Shown in pieces: positions 52,318 through 64,000 of a stretch of 64,000 bases of DNA (position 1 is the stretch's first letter; each line of letters starts with the position of its first letter). A program made the position numbers and the translations under genes. The notes under the pieces are model-generated. The model was given only the letters and a program-made list of their open reading frames with translations, searched no databases and was not told where the DNA came from. Origin of the DNA: Sipunculus nudus (lineage: Eukaryota; Annelida; Sipuncula; Golfingiida; Sipunculidae); the NCBI GenBank assembly GCA_026874595.1, contig CM049310.1, forward strand, positions 69,701,556 to 69,765,555, given 5' to 3'.

Positions 52318-54082
52318 CATTAGGAGGGCACATATCGTGGCTGTAAGGAGATTAAGATAAACGCTGGATTTGACTGCCCGGAGCTCATGGAGGCGCAGTA
52401 TCCGGGCAACTTCATACCAGACGGGTCATTAGTCAAGGTCACCAGAGATGGAGATAGACTGGTGGCGAACCCTGGCGGTGACTATCATAACGGTAGGTCT
52501 AACGTTTAGCCTTGCTAATCTGACAGTATATGTTGACCTCTTTCATATCTATATATAGTAATCTATTATAAAATACCCGCGTGCACTCTGGAAAAAGATA
52601 GTAATACAATAAATATTTCCAATTATGGATCGTTCTCTGAGTCATGTATGTCGAATTATATACTTGTTTTACAGTCGCTCGATTCCCTAACTTGTTTCTG
52701 AGTAATAACATTAAAAGCAATAGCTTAACATCCAGTAATAGCGGAATATTTTAAACTAGTGACGGAGATTTATAAATACCACGAATATGTTGTATTCATA
52801 CATGGATTGAGATAACCATTTGTGTCTATTTCCACAGAGACATGGCCTGTACTGATGCCGTTACAACTGTTACAAGAAGGTGCTCATTACGTGGTAGCTA
52901 AACTGGTGCCTAATGAGGAGGGGAAATTCTACAGGTACGCCTCAAATCAAGCTCTAAAATACTCAAAAGAAAAATAAATCATTAGATGGCTCACTATTGG
53001 AATTCGTCCCGATGTGACGTTGGTTTACAATCGGGAAATAAGTGAAATGATCGGGACTTATCAGGAACCAAGAGAAGGGAATCGGGAAGTGGGACAAGAT
53101 CGCAGAGGCATCGAGCAATTTTGTAACATGCTAAAAAATCGTATTTTCCAATTTTGGAGGGCCGGTGTGGTTTTTGGGTTAGCATCGGGATGAAACAAGG
53201 CACATATGGGTACATCAGTAGACTTCGGAAGACATCGGTTACTGTCGGGAGTTCATCGGTGATAGCCCGAAGTATTATGATCTTTGCCGACCTCTCCAAA
53301 AGGTCCTTGATGTAACGCCGATATATTTCGATATTTCCCGAGTTATTCCGATCATACCCCGATGTCCTCCATATGCTGGGGCAGTAGAAACCCCTTGGTC
53401 ATACCAACTTCTTTCATTTACCGCATGGTATCGACATCGGGATATCACATTTAGATACATCTGTTTTACGTCGGCTTTATGCGACTAACTCATTGTGTCC
53501 AATAACATAATAAATATATAGTACCATAATGGATTATTATAAACCTCCTCGGCATGTATGCATGCCAAACAAATATACCGAGACTTTCACATGTATATTG
53601 TGGAATTATTATTTAATCTAAAGTAAAATAATAATAGGGAGTGCTGGAGCTATGTCGGTCACATTTATATTTCATGTCATATCATCACGGGACACTCTGT
53701 AGCTGGTATGTTAATTATAACCATTGCTGTATGATGTATGTAAGTCAACGAATAAGAATATGTATATAGGTAGGAACATATTGGTACACTACGGTTTCAA
53801 GGGTCTGTAAATATCCATTGGTCCAAAATAATTAAATTTCATCTGTACTGGCCGCAAATCGTCACCATTGGTTAGAATACAACACATTTGTAGCTTGATT
53901 ATAATGATCACGTCCTTTTAATTCTTTTCAGGATAAGGGACTACATATTCTACCTGACCCAGGACCCCTCAGCGGTCACGATGGTTAACTTCAAGGATTT
54001 TGACGATAGTGAGACTGAACCGGAAGCAGACGACACCAACCAACCGGAACCTACAGAGCAAGACACCACGAGCAAACAATAA
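25839..54082 (+). CDS. Beta-propeller (WD40/PQQ-like) protein of unknown function, multi-exon
   Basis: Coding exons: 25839-25871, 28131-28210, 32207-32318, 39502-39598, 44522-44665, 45028-45083, 47235-47360, 48425-48556, 48768-48922, 51261-51336, 51869-51952, 52324-52492, 52838-52934, 53932-54082 (TAA at 54080). All phases agree and give 503 residues. The body shows repeated beta-blade phrases (DDLVYVATNDGR, VIKFSLEGAIV, LVVLCDNEGSL, GIYVGHKRKLVKYSLEDGEE, YLFLVVNGKVLQVNKAEG, VIFNLETGEEMYRM), typical of WD40 or PQQ-type propellers. The N-terminus is basic (GIRKRKP, RYKRERR; possible nuclear targeting). The C-terminus is acidic and Pro/Thr-rich (DFDDSETEPEADD). There is no signal peptide or TM segment. 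I do not recognise the family and propose no enzyme activity. Confidence 0.88.
26621..26700. repeat. (AT)n-(TTTA)n-(GT)n compound microsatellite
   Basis: Directly precedes the tRNA-derived SINE candidate. Lies in intron 1 of the propeller gene. Confidence 0.9.
26771..27012 (+). mobile_element. tRNA-derived SINE candidate
   Basis: The head has a pol III A-box-like GTGGAGGTCTAGTGGTAAAA (26781) and a B-box-like GTGTTCGATCCCC (26827-26839) at tRNA spacing. The body CCCCGTCCAAGGTCGGTGGT and GTTCTCCAGTTTCCGCCAAC follows, with an A-rich tail (GAAAAATAAA). The body resembles that of common molluscan SINEs, whose GTTCTCC..TTTCC segment I recall but could not check. No second full copy is in the window. 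Confidence 0.65.
27616..27680. repeat. (AT)n microsatellite in intron 1
   Basis: Near-perfect AT dinucleotides with one AC interruption. Confidence 0.95.
29648..29694. repeat. (AT)n microsatellite in intron 2
   Basis: Uninterrupted AT dinucleotides. Confidence 0.95.
31311..31676. mobile_element. Foldback/MITE-like element with imperfect terminal inverted repeats
   Basis: GCTCCTCCGTTAACCGCTGC at the left is matched inverted by GCAGCGGTTAAAACGGAGGA at the right end. A second nested inverted pair lies inside (AATCAGACCAATGAGAGC near 31400 and CTCTCCTTGGTCTGATTC near 31465). There is no coding capacity and no clear target duplication, so classification is open. Confidence 0.6.
32051..32173 (+). 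repeat. (TC)n then (CTC)n pyrimidine tract before exon 3
   Basis: About 70 bp of TC dinucleotides run directly into about 53 bp of CTC trinucleotides on the coding strand. The tract ends 33 bases before the exon 3 acceptor, so it forms an unusually long pyrimidine tract. The true acceptor is TTATTCCACAG at 32196-32206. Confidence 0.95.
32319..33550 (+). other. Intron DNA with no recognised feature
   Basis: Between exon 3 and the internal promoter candidate. Short C-rich patch at about 32807-32829; nothing else supportable. Confidence 0.5.
33560..33672 (+). promoter_or_regulatory. Putative internal promoter of the propeller gene
   Basis: A CCAAT box lies at 33607-33611, overlapping an ACGTCAC motif (33613-33619) also found in the distal promoter. 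A CpG-rich TCTCGCGCCGTCGTGGACC leads to a Kozak-like ATGG. The in-frame TGA at 33625-33627 shows that the ATG at 33673 could start translation. Transcription start is inferred. Confidence 0.4.
33673..33891 (+). CDS. Alternative first coding exon of the propeller gene (isoform B)
   Basis: Starts at ATGGAG and encodes 73 codons with good composition (HRWNLTVQPYDDFEHP, WKWYVRQYGPMKQF, NTWLGSMDSNSM). It ends in phase 0 at ATG before GTAATT, the phase needed to join the common exon at 39502. Exon 3 also ends SN-x-M in phase 0, so the two look like mutually exclusive N-termini; isoform B would be 501 residues. A join from exon 3 through the CACAG at 33652 would meet an in-frame TAA. It could instead belong to a separate short gene. 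Confidence 0.55.
34808..35345. repeat. Four tandem units rich in TTCGCGA
   Basis: GTGAAATACTGTGGATAGCT or a variant starts units at about 34808, 34931, 35071 and 35227. Each unit carries several ATTCGCGAT palindromes and ends TTCGCGAGGGTTTACACAAT plus an AACCAGTATTAGTATCAAG tail. Unit length varies (123-156 bp), partly from internal duplication of the ATATTCGCGAT motif. Confidence 0.9.
37230..37508. repeat. C-rich low-complexity patches
   Basis: Poly-C runs at about 37235 and 37438-37450, embedded in a CCCCTCCCC-type sequence to about 37500. Confidence 0.7.
37860..38115 (-). repeat. Interspersed repeat family copy 1
   Basis: Begins CTAGAAATTTGCATTCTAA and ends CACACACGAACGTATGCCCT and CCTGGCAGAGGCAATGAAG. 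It shares this order with the reverse complement of 41992-42290. A SINE- or MITE-like element; class unknown. Confidence 0.6.
38385..38560 (+). repeat. Fragment of a dispersed 'CTTCCACCAAGG' repeat
   Basis: CTTCCACCAAGGGGCGGGGA, then GGTTGTTTGTCTGTTAG and TAAACTTTCATGAAATTTTT, matches the layout of a repeat family widespread in invertebrate genomes (recalled, not searched). Confidence 0.45.
39502..52492 (+). CDS. Propeller gene, common exons encoding the propeller body
   Basis: Exons 39502-39598, 44522-44665, 45028-45083, 47235-47360, 48425-48556, 48768-48922, 51261-51336, 51869-51952, 52324-52492. Each has clear AG/GT boundaries, and phases run 0-1, 1-1, 1-0, 0-0, 0-0, 0-2, 2-0, 0-0, 0-1. 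Joining 39598 to 44522 gives VYVATNDGRVIKFSLEG, an unbroken blade hairpin, which supports skipping the intervening candidate exon. I count roughly five to six blade-like strand clusters. The interval includes introns. Confidence 0.88.
39812..40003 (+). CDS. Candidate cassette exon (64 codons), doubtful
   Basis: Acceptor TTAATTATACCAG, an open frame of 192 bp in phase 1-1, and donor GTAAAG. It would insert 64 residues (starts GTNRCMKKGCRSKVEF, three or four Cys) between two strands of one propeller blade. That would disrupt the fold, so it is either a rare alternative exon or chance. Confidence 0.2.
40875..41010 (-). repeat. Interspersed repeat family copy 2 (partial)
   Basis: TCTAAAAATATTTGCATTCT, then AATATTCCCAGTTTCATTCA and CCTGGATCCGGATCATG, align with the start of the 37860 copy and the reverse complement of the 41992 copy. 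Confidence 0.5.
41118..41207. repeat. (AT)n microsatellite
   Basis: AT dinucleotides with one AAAT interruption. Confidence 0.95.
41992..42290 (+). repeat. Interspersed repeat family copy 3
   Basis: Begins ATTGCCTCCGCCAGGAGGGT, carries a (GTGT)n stretch and ends GAATGCAGATTTCTAG. Its reverse complement follows the 37860-38115 copy motif by motif. Confidence 0.6.
42300..44500 (+). other. Intron DNA with no supportable feature
   Basis: Lies between the exons at 39502 and 44522. A poly-C run at about 43510 is the only notable patch. Confidence 0.5.
45118..45556 (-). repeat. Dispersed repeat X, copy 1 (inverted relative to 58291)
   Basis: The reverse complement of this block follows 58291-58715 closely: GGGGCC..TATCTGACCTTTATAAACT, GGAGCTTTTATAAAAATAGA, TTTACAAACACGTTGTTGAT, TTCACGGAGGCG, then GAGGAAGCC. 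It sits just 3' of the 45028-45083 exon. Confidence 0.8.
48886..49430 (+). repeat. Minisatellite built from an exon end plus its splice donor (about 60-70 bp unit)
   Basis: The last 37 bases of the exon ending at 48922, its donor and a (CA)n tail are repeated downstream. Units start near 48886 (exonic), 48952, 49016, 49086, 49154, 49220, 49280, 49334 and 49385. Units at 49016, 49086, 49154 and 49220 keep the donor GTGTGAGTAC exactly as in the real site; the others are decayed. Confidence 0.92.
50734..50817 (+). tRNA. tRNA-Leu (anticodon CAG)
   Basis: Full cloverleaf of 84 nt without intron. The acceptor strand GTCAGGA pairs with TTCTGAC (50810-50816), with discriminator A. The A box is TGGCCGAGCGG. 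The anticodon arm CTGCG-TTCAGGT-CGCAG has CAG at 50768-50770. A long variable arm is present, as in class II tRNAs, and the T loop is GGGTTCGAATCCC. A TTTTT pol III terminator follows at 50824. It lies in the same orientation inside the intron between the exons ending at 48922 and starting at 51261. Looks functional. Confidence 0.95.
51197..51257. repeat. (TTA)n-rich tract abutting an exon acceptor
   Basis: TTA trinucleotides with CAT and ATC variants run up to the acceptor TTATTAACAG at 51251-51260, replacing a normal pyrimidine tract. Confidence 0.9.
51557..51770. repeat. (AT)n and (TTA)n microsatellites
   Basis: AT array at 51557-51642, an AGT/AGA-rich patch, then TTA trinucleotides at about 51737-51768. 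Confidence 0.9.
52147..52322. repeat. (TTA)n array ending at an exon acceptor
   Basis: Long TTA repeat with TTG interruptions, running to CCATTAG at 52317-52323, the acceptor of the exon at 52324. Confidence 0.92.
52838..54082 (+). CDS. Propeller gene, C-terminal exons (52838-52934, 53932-54082)
   Basis: Exon 52838-52934 (ETWPVLMPLQLLQEG, HYVVAKLVPNEEGKFYR) follows acceptor TTTCCACAG and ends in phase 2 before GTACGC. The terminal exon follows TTCTTTTCAG with IRDYIFYLTQDPSAV, then an acidic Thr/Pro/Glu tail, ending SKQ and TAA at 54080-54082. The interval includes the 1-kb intron. Confidence 0.88.
53009..53450. mobile_element. GC-richer intronic insertion with CCGAT/ATCGG repeats (unclassified)
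   Basis: The motif ATCGGG and its complement CCCGAT recur many times within an otherwise AT-rich intron. TCCCGATGT near 53008 is mirrored as ACATCGGGA near 53433. Probable degraded DNA element; no protein. Confidence 0.35.
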
Positions 54083-54554
54083 TAATATCAGATATGAGGG
54101 GGCTGCGGCTACCATGACAGATCTCCAACATCCACAAATTGGCGCTTTTAACTGCTTATTTATAAGAAGGACCTGAAGTCTTTAAAGTTGGTTACATCTT
54201 TAAATTTATTTGAGGACCACGGGAATCAATACGCATATAAACATATAAGATATACTGCATCGCATATGTACTTTTATCATCCTTATTTATTATTTCAGGA
54301 ACAATGTATATATTTTCGTATGAGTGTTACAATAATTCAAGGCCTGTTTCTTGACATTGTATATGAAAGCGGGGGCGGGTCCAGGAGAATGGTGTAATCC
54401 CACCCCCCACCCCCCACACCTTACTGGAAGAAAATACTTTTTTTCTAAATTTAAAAGTAAACCACCTCTAGTTGTGGCCATTTTTAGGGCATTAGTTCAT
54501 TGGTGTAAACCGTGAAAACTTCCCAAAATCTTGGATCCACCCCAGGAAAATAAA
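54083..54554 (+). other. Probable 3' UTR of the propeller gene
   Basis: Follows the TAA. An AATAAA at about 54549-54554 may be the polyadenylation signal. It contains a MITE-like element (54369-54546) whose right end is directly next to that signal. Confidence 0.4.
54369..54546. mobile_element. MITE-like element, GGGGCGGGTCCAGGA end
   Basis: The left end GGGGGCGGGTCCAGGA is matched inverted by TCTTGGATCCACCCCAGG. The ends are divergent members of the CAGGGGCGGATCCAGG type seen at 59006 and 62366. No open frame. Confidence 0.5.
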
Positions 54555-54599
54555 CAGGCATGTGTATGACCAGTATCAGATGGCTTGGACTGCTTGGTA

Positions 54600-56610
54600 A
54601 AGCTTACTGATGTTAACGTTAAGATAAATTATAATTGTCAGCAAGTATTCTTTTGGGAACGATTACACTGCCATTCAATCTTTACGCTTTGCACTGTATA
54701 TACACATGTATATAATAATACACTTTATATACAAGCACATATTGGGCTTTGGTCCGAATATATTTATGTATCTCACTACGCACAATTGATATTACTGCAT
54801 TCAGATATCTACGACTTCTATTTATTTACAGGAATGATTTAGATTTCCATTCCAACCCACTGTGACTGAACACACCTCACCTTGAGTGGTTTATGAAATT
54901 GATACAGGGGTGGTAAAGCATCAGTGGTATCATTACACGTGCATGTCAGTTTTGAACCAGAGCACCTGTTTAAAACAATGCACACAAAAATACATGTATA
55001 TGTGTTCTAATAGTATTGGAAATATGTAACATAAGCACCACATATTTGATTATAGCTTTATATCATTATAGCTTACAATACTTACAGGGCATCATAGGAA
55101 CAAAATAGGTGCTATGCCTATTCAACTTTCCTTTCTTAAGTGTAACACATGAGTTAGAATCTGCCTAAAAATCACAAATGCTTTATTACAGGATAAATTT
55201 CCCGCTGGCATATGCTTGCTTGTTTAGTTTTTGTAATAAAACGACGTATTGTATTAATATTTGGATATTGCCGGTTTTGGAAGCTGCAACTTTTTGCCAA
55301 ATTCATGAAGGAACAAATAATGCTGTCAGTGTTTGGTAGACAGATGTTAACGTAAATAATTTTAATTAAATACATTTAACCTTTATGTGTACCAATACCG
55401 TAAAGCTATGGGGTTACGGTGGTCAATAGTTGTTTTATTCAGCCAAGTGGGAAGCATTATAATAGAACATGTGCATCAGTATTTTACTTCACAAAGCAAA
55501 CACAGATTTTAAACAGGCGTAGTCTGTTTTTCACCTACAAAATCAAAGCAACACATGTACAGTATTAGAGAGCAGTTAATGTAGTCAAACAGGAAGTATT
55601 ATGGTACGTATTATTCAATATAAAAAAACTCATACACACACAGGTACGCGCACATACATATATATATATAGATACATATATATATGTATTATATAAAACG
55701 CCGGCTTTAAATGTGCATATTATTGTTTGTTAATAAACGTACGTGTCATATGGCAAAATTTATTTGTTCATTTTTCTTCTGGAAGGTAATATTTTATTTT
55801 ACCGCCAGATATCACTACATGCCTCGAACCTAATTACTAACATCCTCCAAGTGTTACATTGTTGTGTTCATGAAAACACCTTAAAAACGCACTTTATCAT
55901 ACCACTTAAAGAAAATACTTTAGATACATATCATCATCAGCCCCAACCCCAAAGCTGTGAGTACAAACGCATCAGATTTGTTTCATCACATTTATACAGA
56001 TGGCAGCACTTCGAGCTTCTGTTTCATATGTCTGTTCATCATGGGGTAAGTATCTCCCAGTCCAGTTACATTTCGAGATCATATTAGGGCAAATACAATA
56101 CAACCACCACAGGCACTAATTCATTCGGATGCGTATTTCTAAACTGGCCCAGTCGATGCAGTGGTTAAGACTTTATCATCCACCCCCCCCCCCCCCCGCC
56201 CTCCCTTCCCCTACACAGCCATTTGCAGTGTCACAACGCCCAGAACAGATAATGCATCATCGCGGCAAATCATAAACATATAACTAATTTCCGGCGCTCT
56301 GACATACTCATTTATTCTTCAAATTCTGATAAGAGCTGGAATTGTGTTACGTTTATTGGTACACGGAATCACGTTGTATTTTACGCATTGTAGTAGCAAA
56401 CATAAATACTTAAACCCCAGCTGTTCTAATTTCTTAACTTCCCTGCCGCCCTCCATGCAGGACACGTCACTAAGCATAAGACTAAGCAATAAATAAACCA
56501 ACAGACGCAGTTACCCAAGCTTTTTATGGATTATAATACCCATGAAGATGGCTGTAACCTGTCATGCTGTGTAGAGGATGTGGTATGAAGTGTTATCTAT
56601 TACATTTATA
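54600..56610. other. Intergenic DNA between convergent genes
   Basis: No exon seen. Holds short AT tracts near 55660 and a poly-C run at about 56183-56197. Minus-strand AATAAA (TTTATT at about 56311 and 56352) could serve the CRAL-TRIO gene. Confidence 0.5.
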
Positions 56611-60846
<4,236 letters not shown>

Positions 60847-61860
60847 GATCACGTAAAGAAACCGACCAATACTTCAAAAAGTAAACAATCTGAGGGGCGG
60901 AATATGATCAAATGGTTTATGTAGATATTACTCTGTCAGGACGTCCCCAACTGCCTAACTTGAATCATGCGATAACAGAGACCATTAAGTCCAATTGTGT
61001 CACGTGATAGTTGGCCTGTCTCTAACCAAGCAGGTAAATGGTTAATAAACAGGGTAGTAAGTGAAGTACATTGAAACACGGTTGTGCTCACATTGTGCGT
61101 TCGGACTCTATAAATAACAGCGGCCATAAACCATAGGGGTCAAAATTTGTGTTAGTCTGTTATCAGAAGTGGCCGAGGCATTCGCACTCGGGACATAAAA
61201 CTTGCTGTGTGGAAGTATACACTAGGCCATTCCTAAAAATAATTGTTTAAAGCAAACCGCGCTTCTCTTTCTTAGGAATCAGTTTTGTGAACAAGGACCA
61301 TGTCCTCAGTATTCACGTGAAAAATTGCTGCCTTTGCCTCTGTCATTATAAAGAAATAGCTATGTGTATTTACTATTTATAAAACAACATTTGGCTTTAT
61401 CAAATGAAACAAACCTGATGTCGTTAATTTTGACCATTACAATTGTAGTATTCTTCCTGCACACGTTCGTATTCCAGAGAATGAAATTCACAGAATTTGT
61501 CTCGATCGTTATGTTTCTAACAAAACTCATTTCGCTCGCTCGCCGTTTTGGTTCCATATAGTCCGTAGATCATTTCATTTTGTAGTGGCCTTGTTTAGGT
61601 GAAGGACGACACCAAGGACACGTGTACCTATACATGACACCTGCCCTGTCCTCAGAGTTGTTAGATGACAGGTACAGATAAACTGATAACCAATGAAAAC
61701 ACATGTACTATCTGGTACGGTAGGCTATGCAAAAGATGGGGTATTACTTGGAAAGAAACTGAAGTCGTATGTTGTTTCATGTCCACGGGTGTTTTTAATA
61801 GTGATAAAGAAGTCACATACACTTGCGTGAGCAAACAGATAGACACCTGGAAAAGATGAT
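60847..61860. other. 5' flank of the CRAL-TRIO gene and intergenic DNA
   Basis: No coding exon seen on either strand. A CACGTGA E-box-like site lies near 61001 and a GGCCATAAACC region near 61120. Promoter position is not resolved. Confidence 0.4.
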
Positions 61861-61866
61861 AAGTTA

Positions 61867-62098
61867 AAGTATATATGTTTTTATCGATACCCAAATGAGC
61901 GCGTGTCCGTGTGATATTTCCCTCTCGGTTGTGTTCCGATGCGAAGCCCCGATGCAGCACGTATACACATAATATACATAAAATTTCGCTGTGATTCGTG
62001 GCAAAACATTGCTGTCGACGCTGCCTTTGTTGACATCAGTCCTATTTATCTCAATATTTTGCTGATTCAGCATCATTGCGAGGACTGCCTTCAATAAA
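61867..62098 (-). repeat. Dispersed repeat Y, copy 2 (inverted)
   Basis: Inverted and diverged copy of 58772-59000 (ATCGATA near the left, GCTGATTCAGCATCATTG at the right). Confidence 0.75.
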
Positions 62099-62365
62099 GA
62101 ACGATTTGACGAGACGAGCAGAAAAACCTAATGAGAAGTGCGCCTGAAGTTGAAGGTCTTGCTCACCTCTTTCGACCAAGTTTGACAGTTCAGTAAATTT
62201 TTTTGTTTCTGTTGGTTTGGTTATACTTTTCTGTTTCGATGAACGTCTGTTTCTCTCATCTATCATATTTTTACCAAGAAATCTTGTGAAATAGTTTGAC
62301 CCCTTTTCCTACATCATAGATATTCACTTTTTTTAAATAATAAATAAATAAATGAAAACCAAAAC

Positions 62366-62572
62366 CAGAAGCGGATCCAGGGGGGTCCAGGGGGTCCGGA
62401 TCCGCCCCCCCCCCCCTTTCCGCCGGGGCAACCTCTTTTATATAAACGGCCCCAGACCAATTTTTGCGTCCTGGACCCCCTTTTTCCCAGATCTGGGGAC
62501 CCTTTTTAAGTATTGTCATAAGCTCTCGTGGGTTTGACGCCTCCTTTTCTTAAATCCTTGATCCGCCCATTG
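62366..62572. mobile_element. Second MITE-like copy with CAG..CGGATCCAGG ends
   Basis: Ends CAGAAGCGGATCCAGG and CCTTGATCCGCCCATTG. It shares CTGGGGACC..TTTTTAAG and CATAAGCTCTC with the 59006 copy. The interior includes a GGTCCGGATCCGCCCC duplication of the end. Confidence 0.6.
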
Positions 62573-62957
62573 AAACGGGGTTTTCCAAACCCAAAACACT
62601 TCAGACTCATACGAACTGAAGGACAATCGGAAAAACAGGAGTGGATCACGGTATCAGATATCTAACTCATACACACACAAACACAAACAGATAAATGTTA
62701 TTAATATGATAATTTATTTCTGATATACGTAATTACATTTTGGATAAAAAGCAGATAAATTATATTATGAATACAAAACAAAGTTTCCTGTGACCCAAAG
62801 TGAAAAGTAAACGCGTCGCAGAACATATGGTATCAGTTTTTCGTCATATCCTTGGAGTATGCTGGAGGTGTGAGCAGTGTGACAGCTGTTATTGTCGGGT
62901 CAGACTGTTTATTCACCGCTCATTCCAGAATGTTTATTATCAAATAAATAATAATTT

Positions 62958-62959
<2 letters not shown>

Positions 62960-62997
<38 letters not shown>
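62960..62997. repeat. (AT)n microsatellite
   Basis: Lies just downstream of the second CRAL-TRIO copy's stop. Confidence 0.95.
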
Positions 62998-63000
<3 letters not shown>

Positions 63001-63069
63001 CTGAAATGTTTTTGTTTGGCTGATTGTTTGTATTTTATACATGACGTGGCTTTATTGAATGCGGCTTTA

Positions 63070-63982
63070 TTAATCAATGTTGAGTTTCCGGAATGAGTTC
63101 TGCGGTTCGTCCCTGGGCTTCTTCCTCATGTCACATGTCCACTTAGGATCGGAGTCGTACTTGACCATCGCCCGAAACTTAGGAGCGGCCAAACCTTGTT
63201 TGAAGTTCTCTGAGAGATGGAATCAAAGTTTTAGTCGTCGTGTCAAATTAAGCTTATCCATTAGACAGAGGAGGCTTAAAGTGGTTGACGCTTTAACTTA
63301 TATTTTAATATCTGGGTAAAAAAAAACCTTGCGGATGGACTTTCTTAGATTTTAATATGACAGAACTATAAACTGATTGGCAGAAATATCTAAATTTAAA
63401 AATTCTTTACCCCTATTCCCCTGCCCCACCTCCGAAACATTGTCCGAGGATTGTACTTAATTTTTTGGAGGGAGGTTGAACTCACCAATAATCTCCTTGA
63501 CGCTTCCTGCGTGTGGTCCAGTGTAGTCGTCAGGAAGGTAGTCTTCTGGCAGACATTCCATGGGAACGTGTTTATACACACCCTCAAAGTTGCTGCCATG
63601 CATAAATACCTGCGGTATAAAATGTATGTACTGTAGAGTTATGGAAAAATAATTTTAAAAATGTGTCTTCACTTCAGTGCTTCTCTTACGTCATGGTCAA
63701 ACTACAACTCCCGGACAATGTTGGAGATCAACACATTAACGCCGGGTTGATCTATGATGAAATTTTTATTCAAATACCTCAGCATGTTGTGGGACCAATA
63801 AGTTTAAGATATAATGAATTCGTCACGTTGACTATGATTTCACTTTTGCTGATTTATGAACATTCACTTACCCTGTCGCTGAACTTTTTTGACACGAACG
63901 GTTTTAACAAGTTGAACATGCTCTCAAACACAGGTCCGACATTGTAGAAATGGAAGGCCCGAAACCTGCCAGGCATATTCCC
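63070..63982 (-). CDS. Second CRAL-TRIO gene, 5'-partial at window edge (last three exons)
   Basis: Exons 63982-63872 (111 bp), 63609-63486 (124 bp) and 63209-63070 (140 bp, stop TAA at 63072-63070). Sizes and phases match exons 4, 5 and 6 of the upstream-window gene exactly, except the last is one codon shorter. Protein: GNMPGRFRAFHFYNVGPVFE, HGSNFEGVYKHVPMECLPED, then ENFKQGLAAPKFRAMVKYD and FRKLNID. By eye about 70-80% identical over the first two exons and lower in the last. The 5' exons lie to the right of the window. Confidence 0.9.
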
Positions 63983-64000
63983 CTGGTATGCAGAAAAATA

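Overview
The window looks like metazoan nuclear DNA, most likely from a marine mollusc and probably a bivalve (an inference from gene style and repeats, not proven). It is AT-rich and intron-dense. GT-AG splice sites separate small exons, and there are many (AT)n, (TTA)n and (CT)n microsatellites plus several decayed interspersed and tandem repeats. The long forward ORF at 11.4-14.0 kb is a real mega-exon; most other ORFs are exon fragments or chance.

Left third (about 1.5-16.4 kb, + strand): the 3' part of a receptor-type protein tyrosine phosphatase gene whose 5' end lies outside the window. I could join 12 exons in consistent phase (1538-1687, 3510-3647, 4478-4598, 5369-5577, 6115-6282, 6728-7030, 7824-8117, 9492-9712, 10092-10268, 11473-14007, 15032-15133; the last two hold the cytoplasmic half, and 4478-4598 plus 5369-5577 form one FN3). 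They encode two eight-cysteine EGF modules, FN3 modules, a Thr/Pro stalk, a furin-type site, a transmembrane helix and two PTP domains. Both PTP domains keep the Cys and Arg of the signature loop but have changed WPD loops (WPE in D1, WPM in D2). Almost all of the cytoplasmic region sits in one 2.5-kb exon.

16.9-22.3 kb is repeat DNA: two adjoining elements, one made of about 157-bp degenerate units and one with seven units of about 340 bp between short inverted repeats. 22.3-25.5 kb is AT-rich and shows no gene.

Middle (25.8-54.1 kb, + strand): one large gene for a predicted cytosolic or nuclear beta-propeller protein (WD40/PQQ-like) of unknown function. It has two candidate 5' starts (25839 and 33673) that splice in the same phase to a common set of exons. 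Its introns hold a tRNA-Leu(CAG) gene, a tRNA-derived SINE, foldback elements, and a minisatellite made from copies of the end of an exon together with its splice donor.

Right end (56.6-64 kb, - strand): a complete six-exon CRAL-TRIO (alpha-tocopherol-transfer-protein-like) gene of 324 codons, followed upstream by the last three exons of a second, related copy with identical intron phases. This is a local tandem duplication. Small MITE-like elements with a CAG..CGGATCCAGG end and two pairs of inverted dispersed repeats fill the spaces. No functional link between the three gene types is evident.
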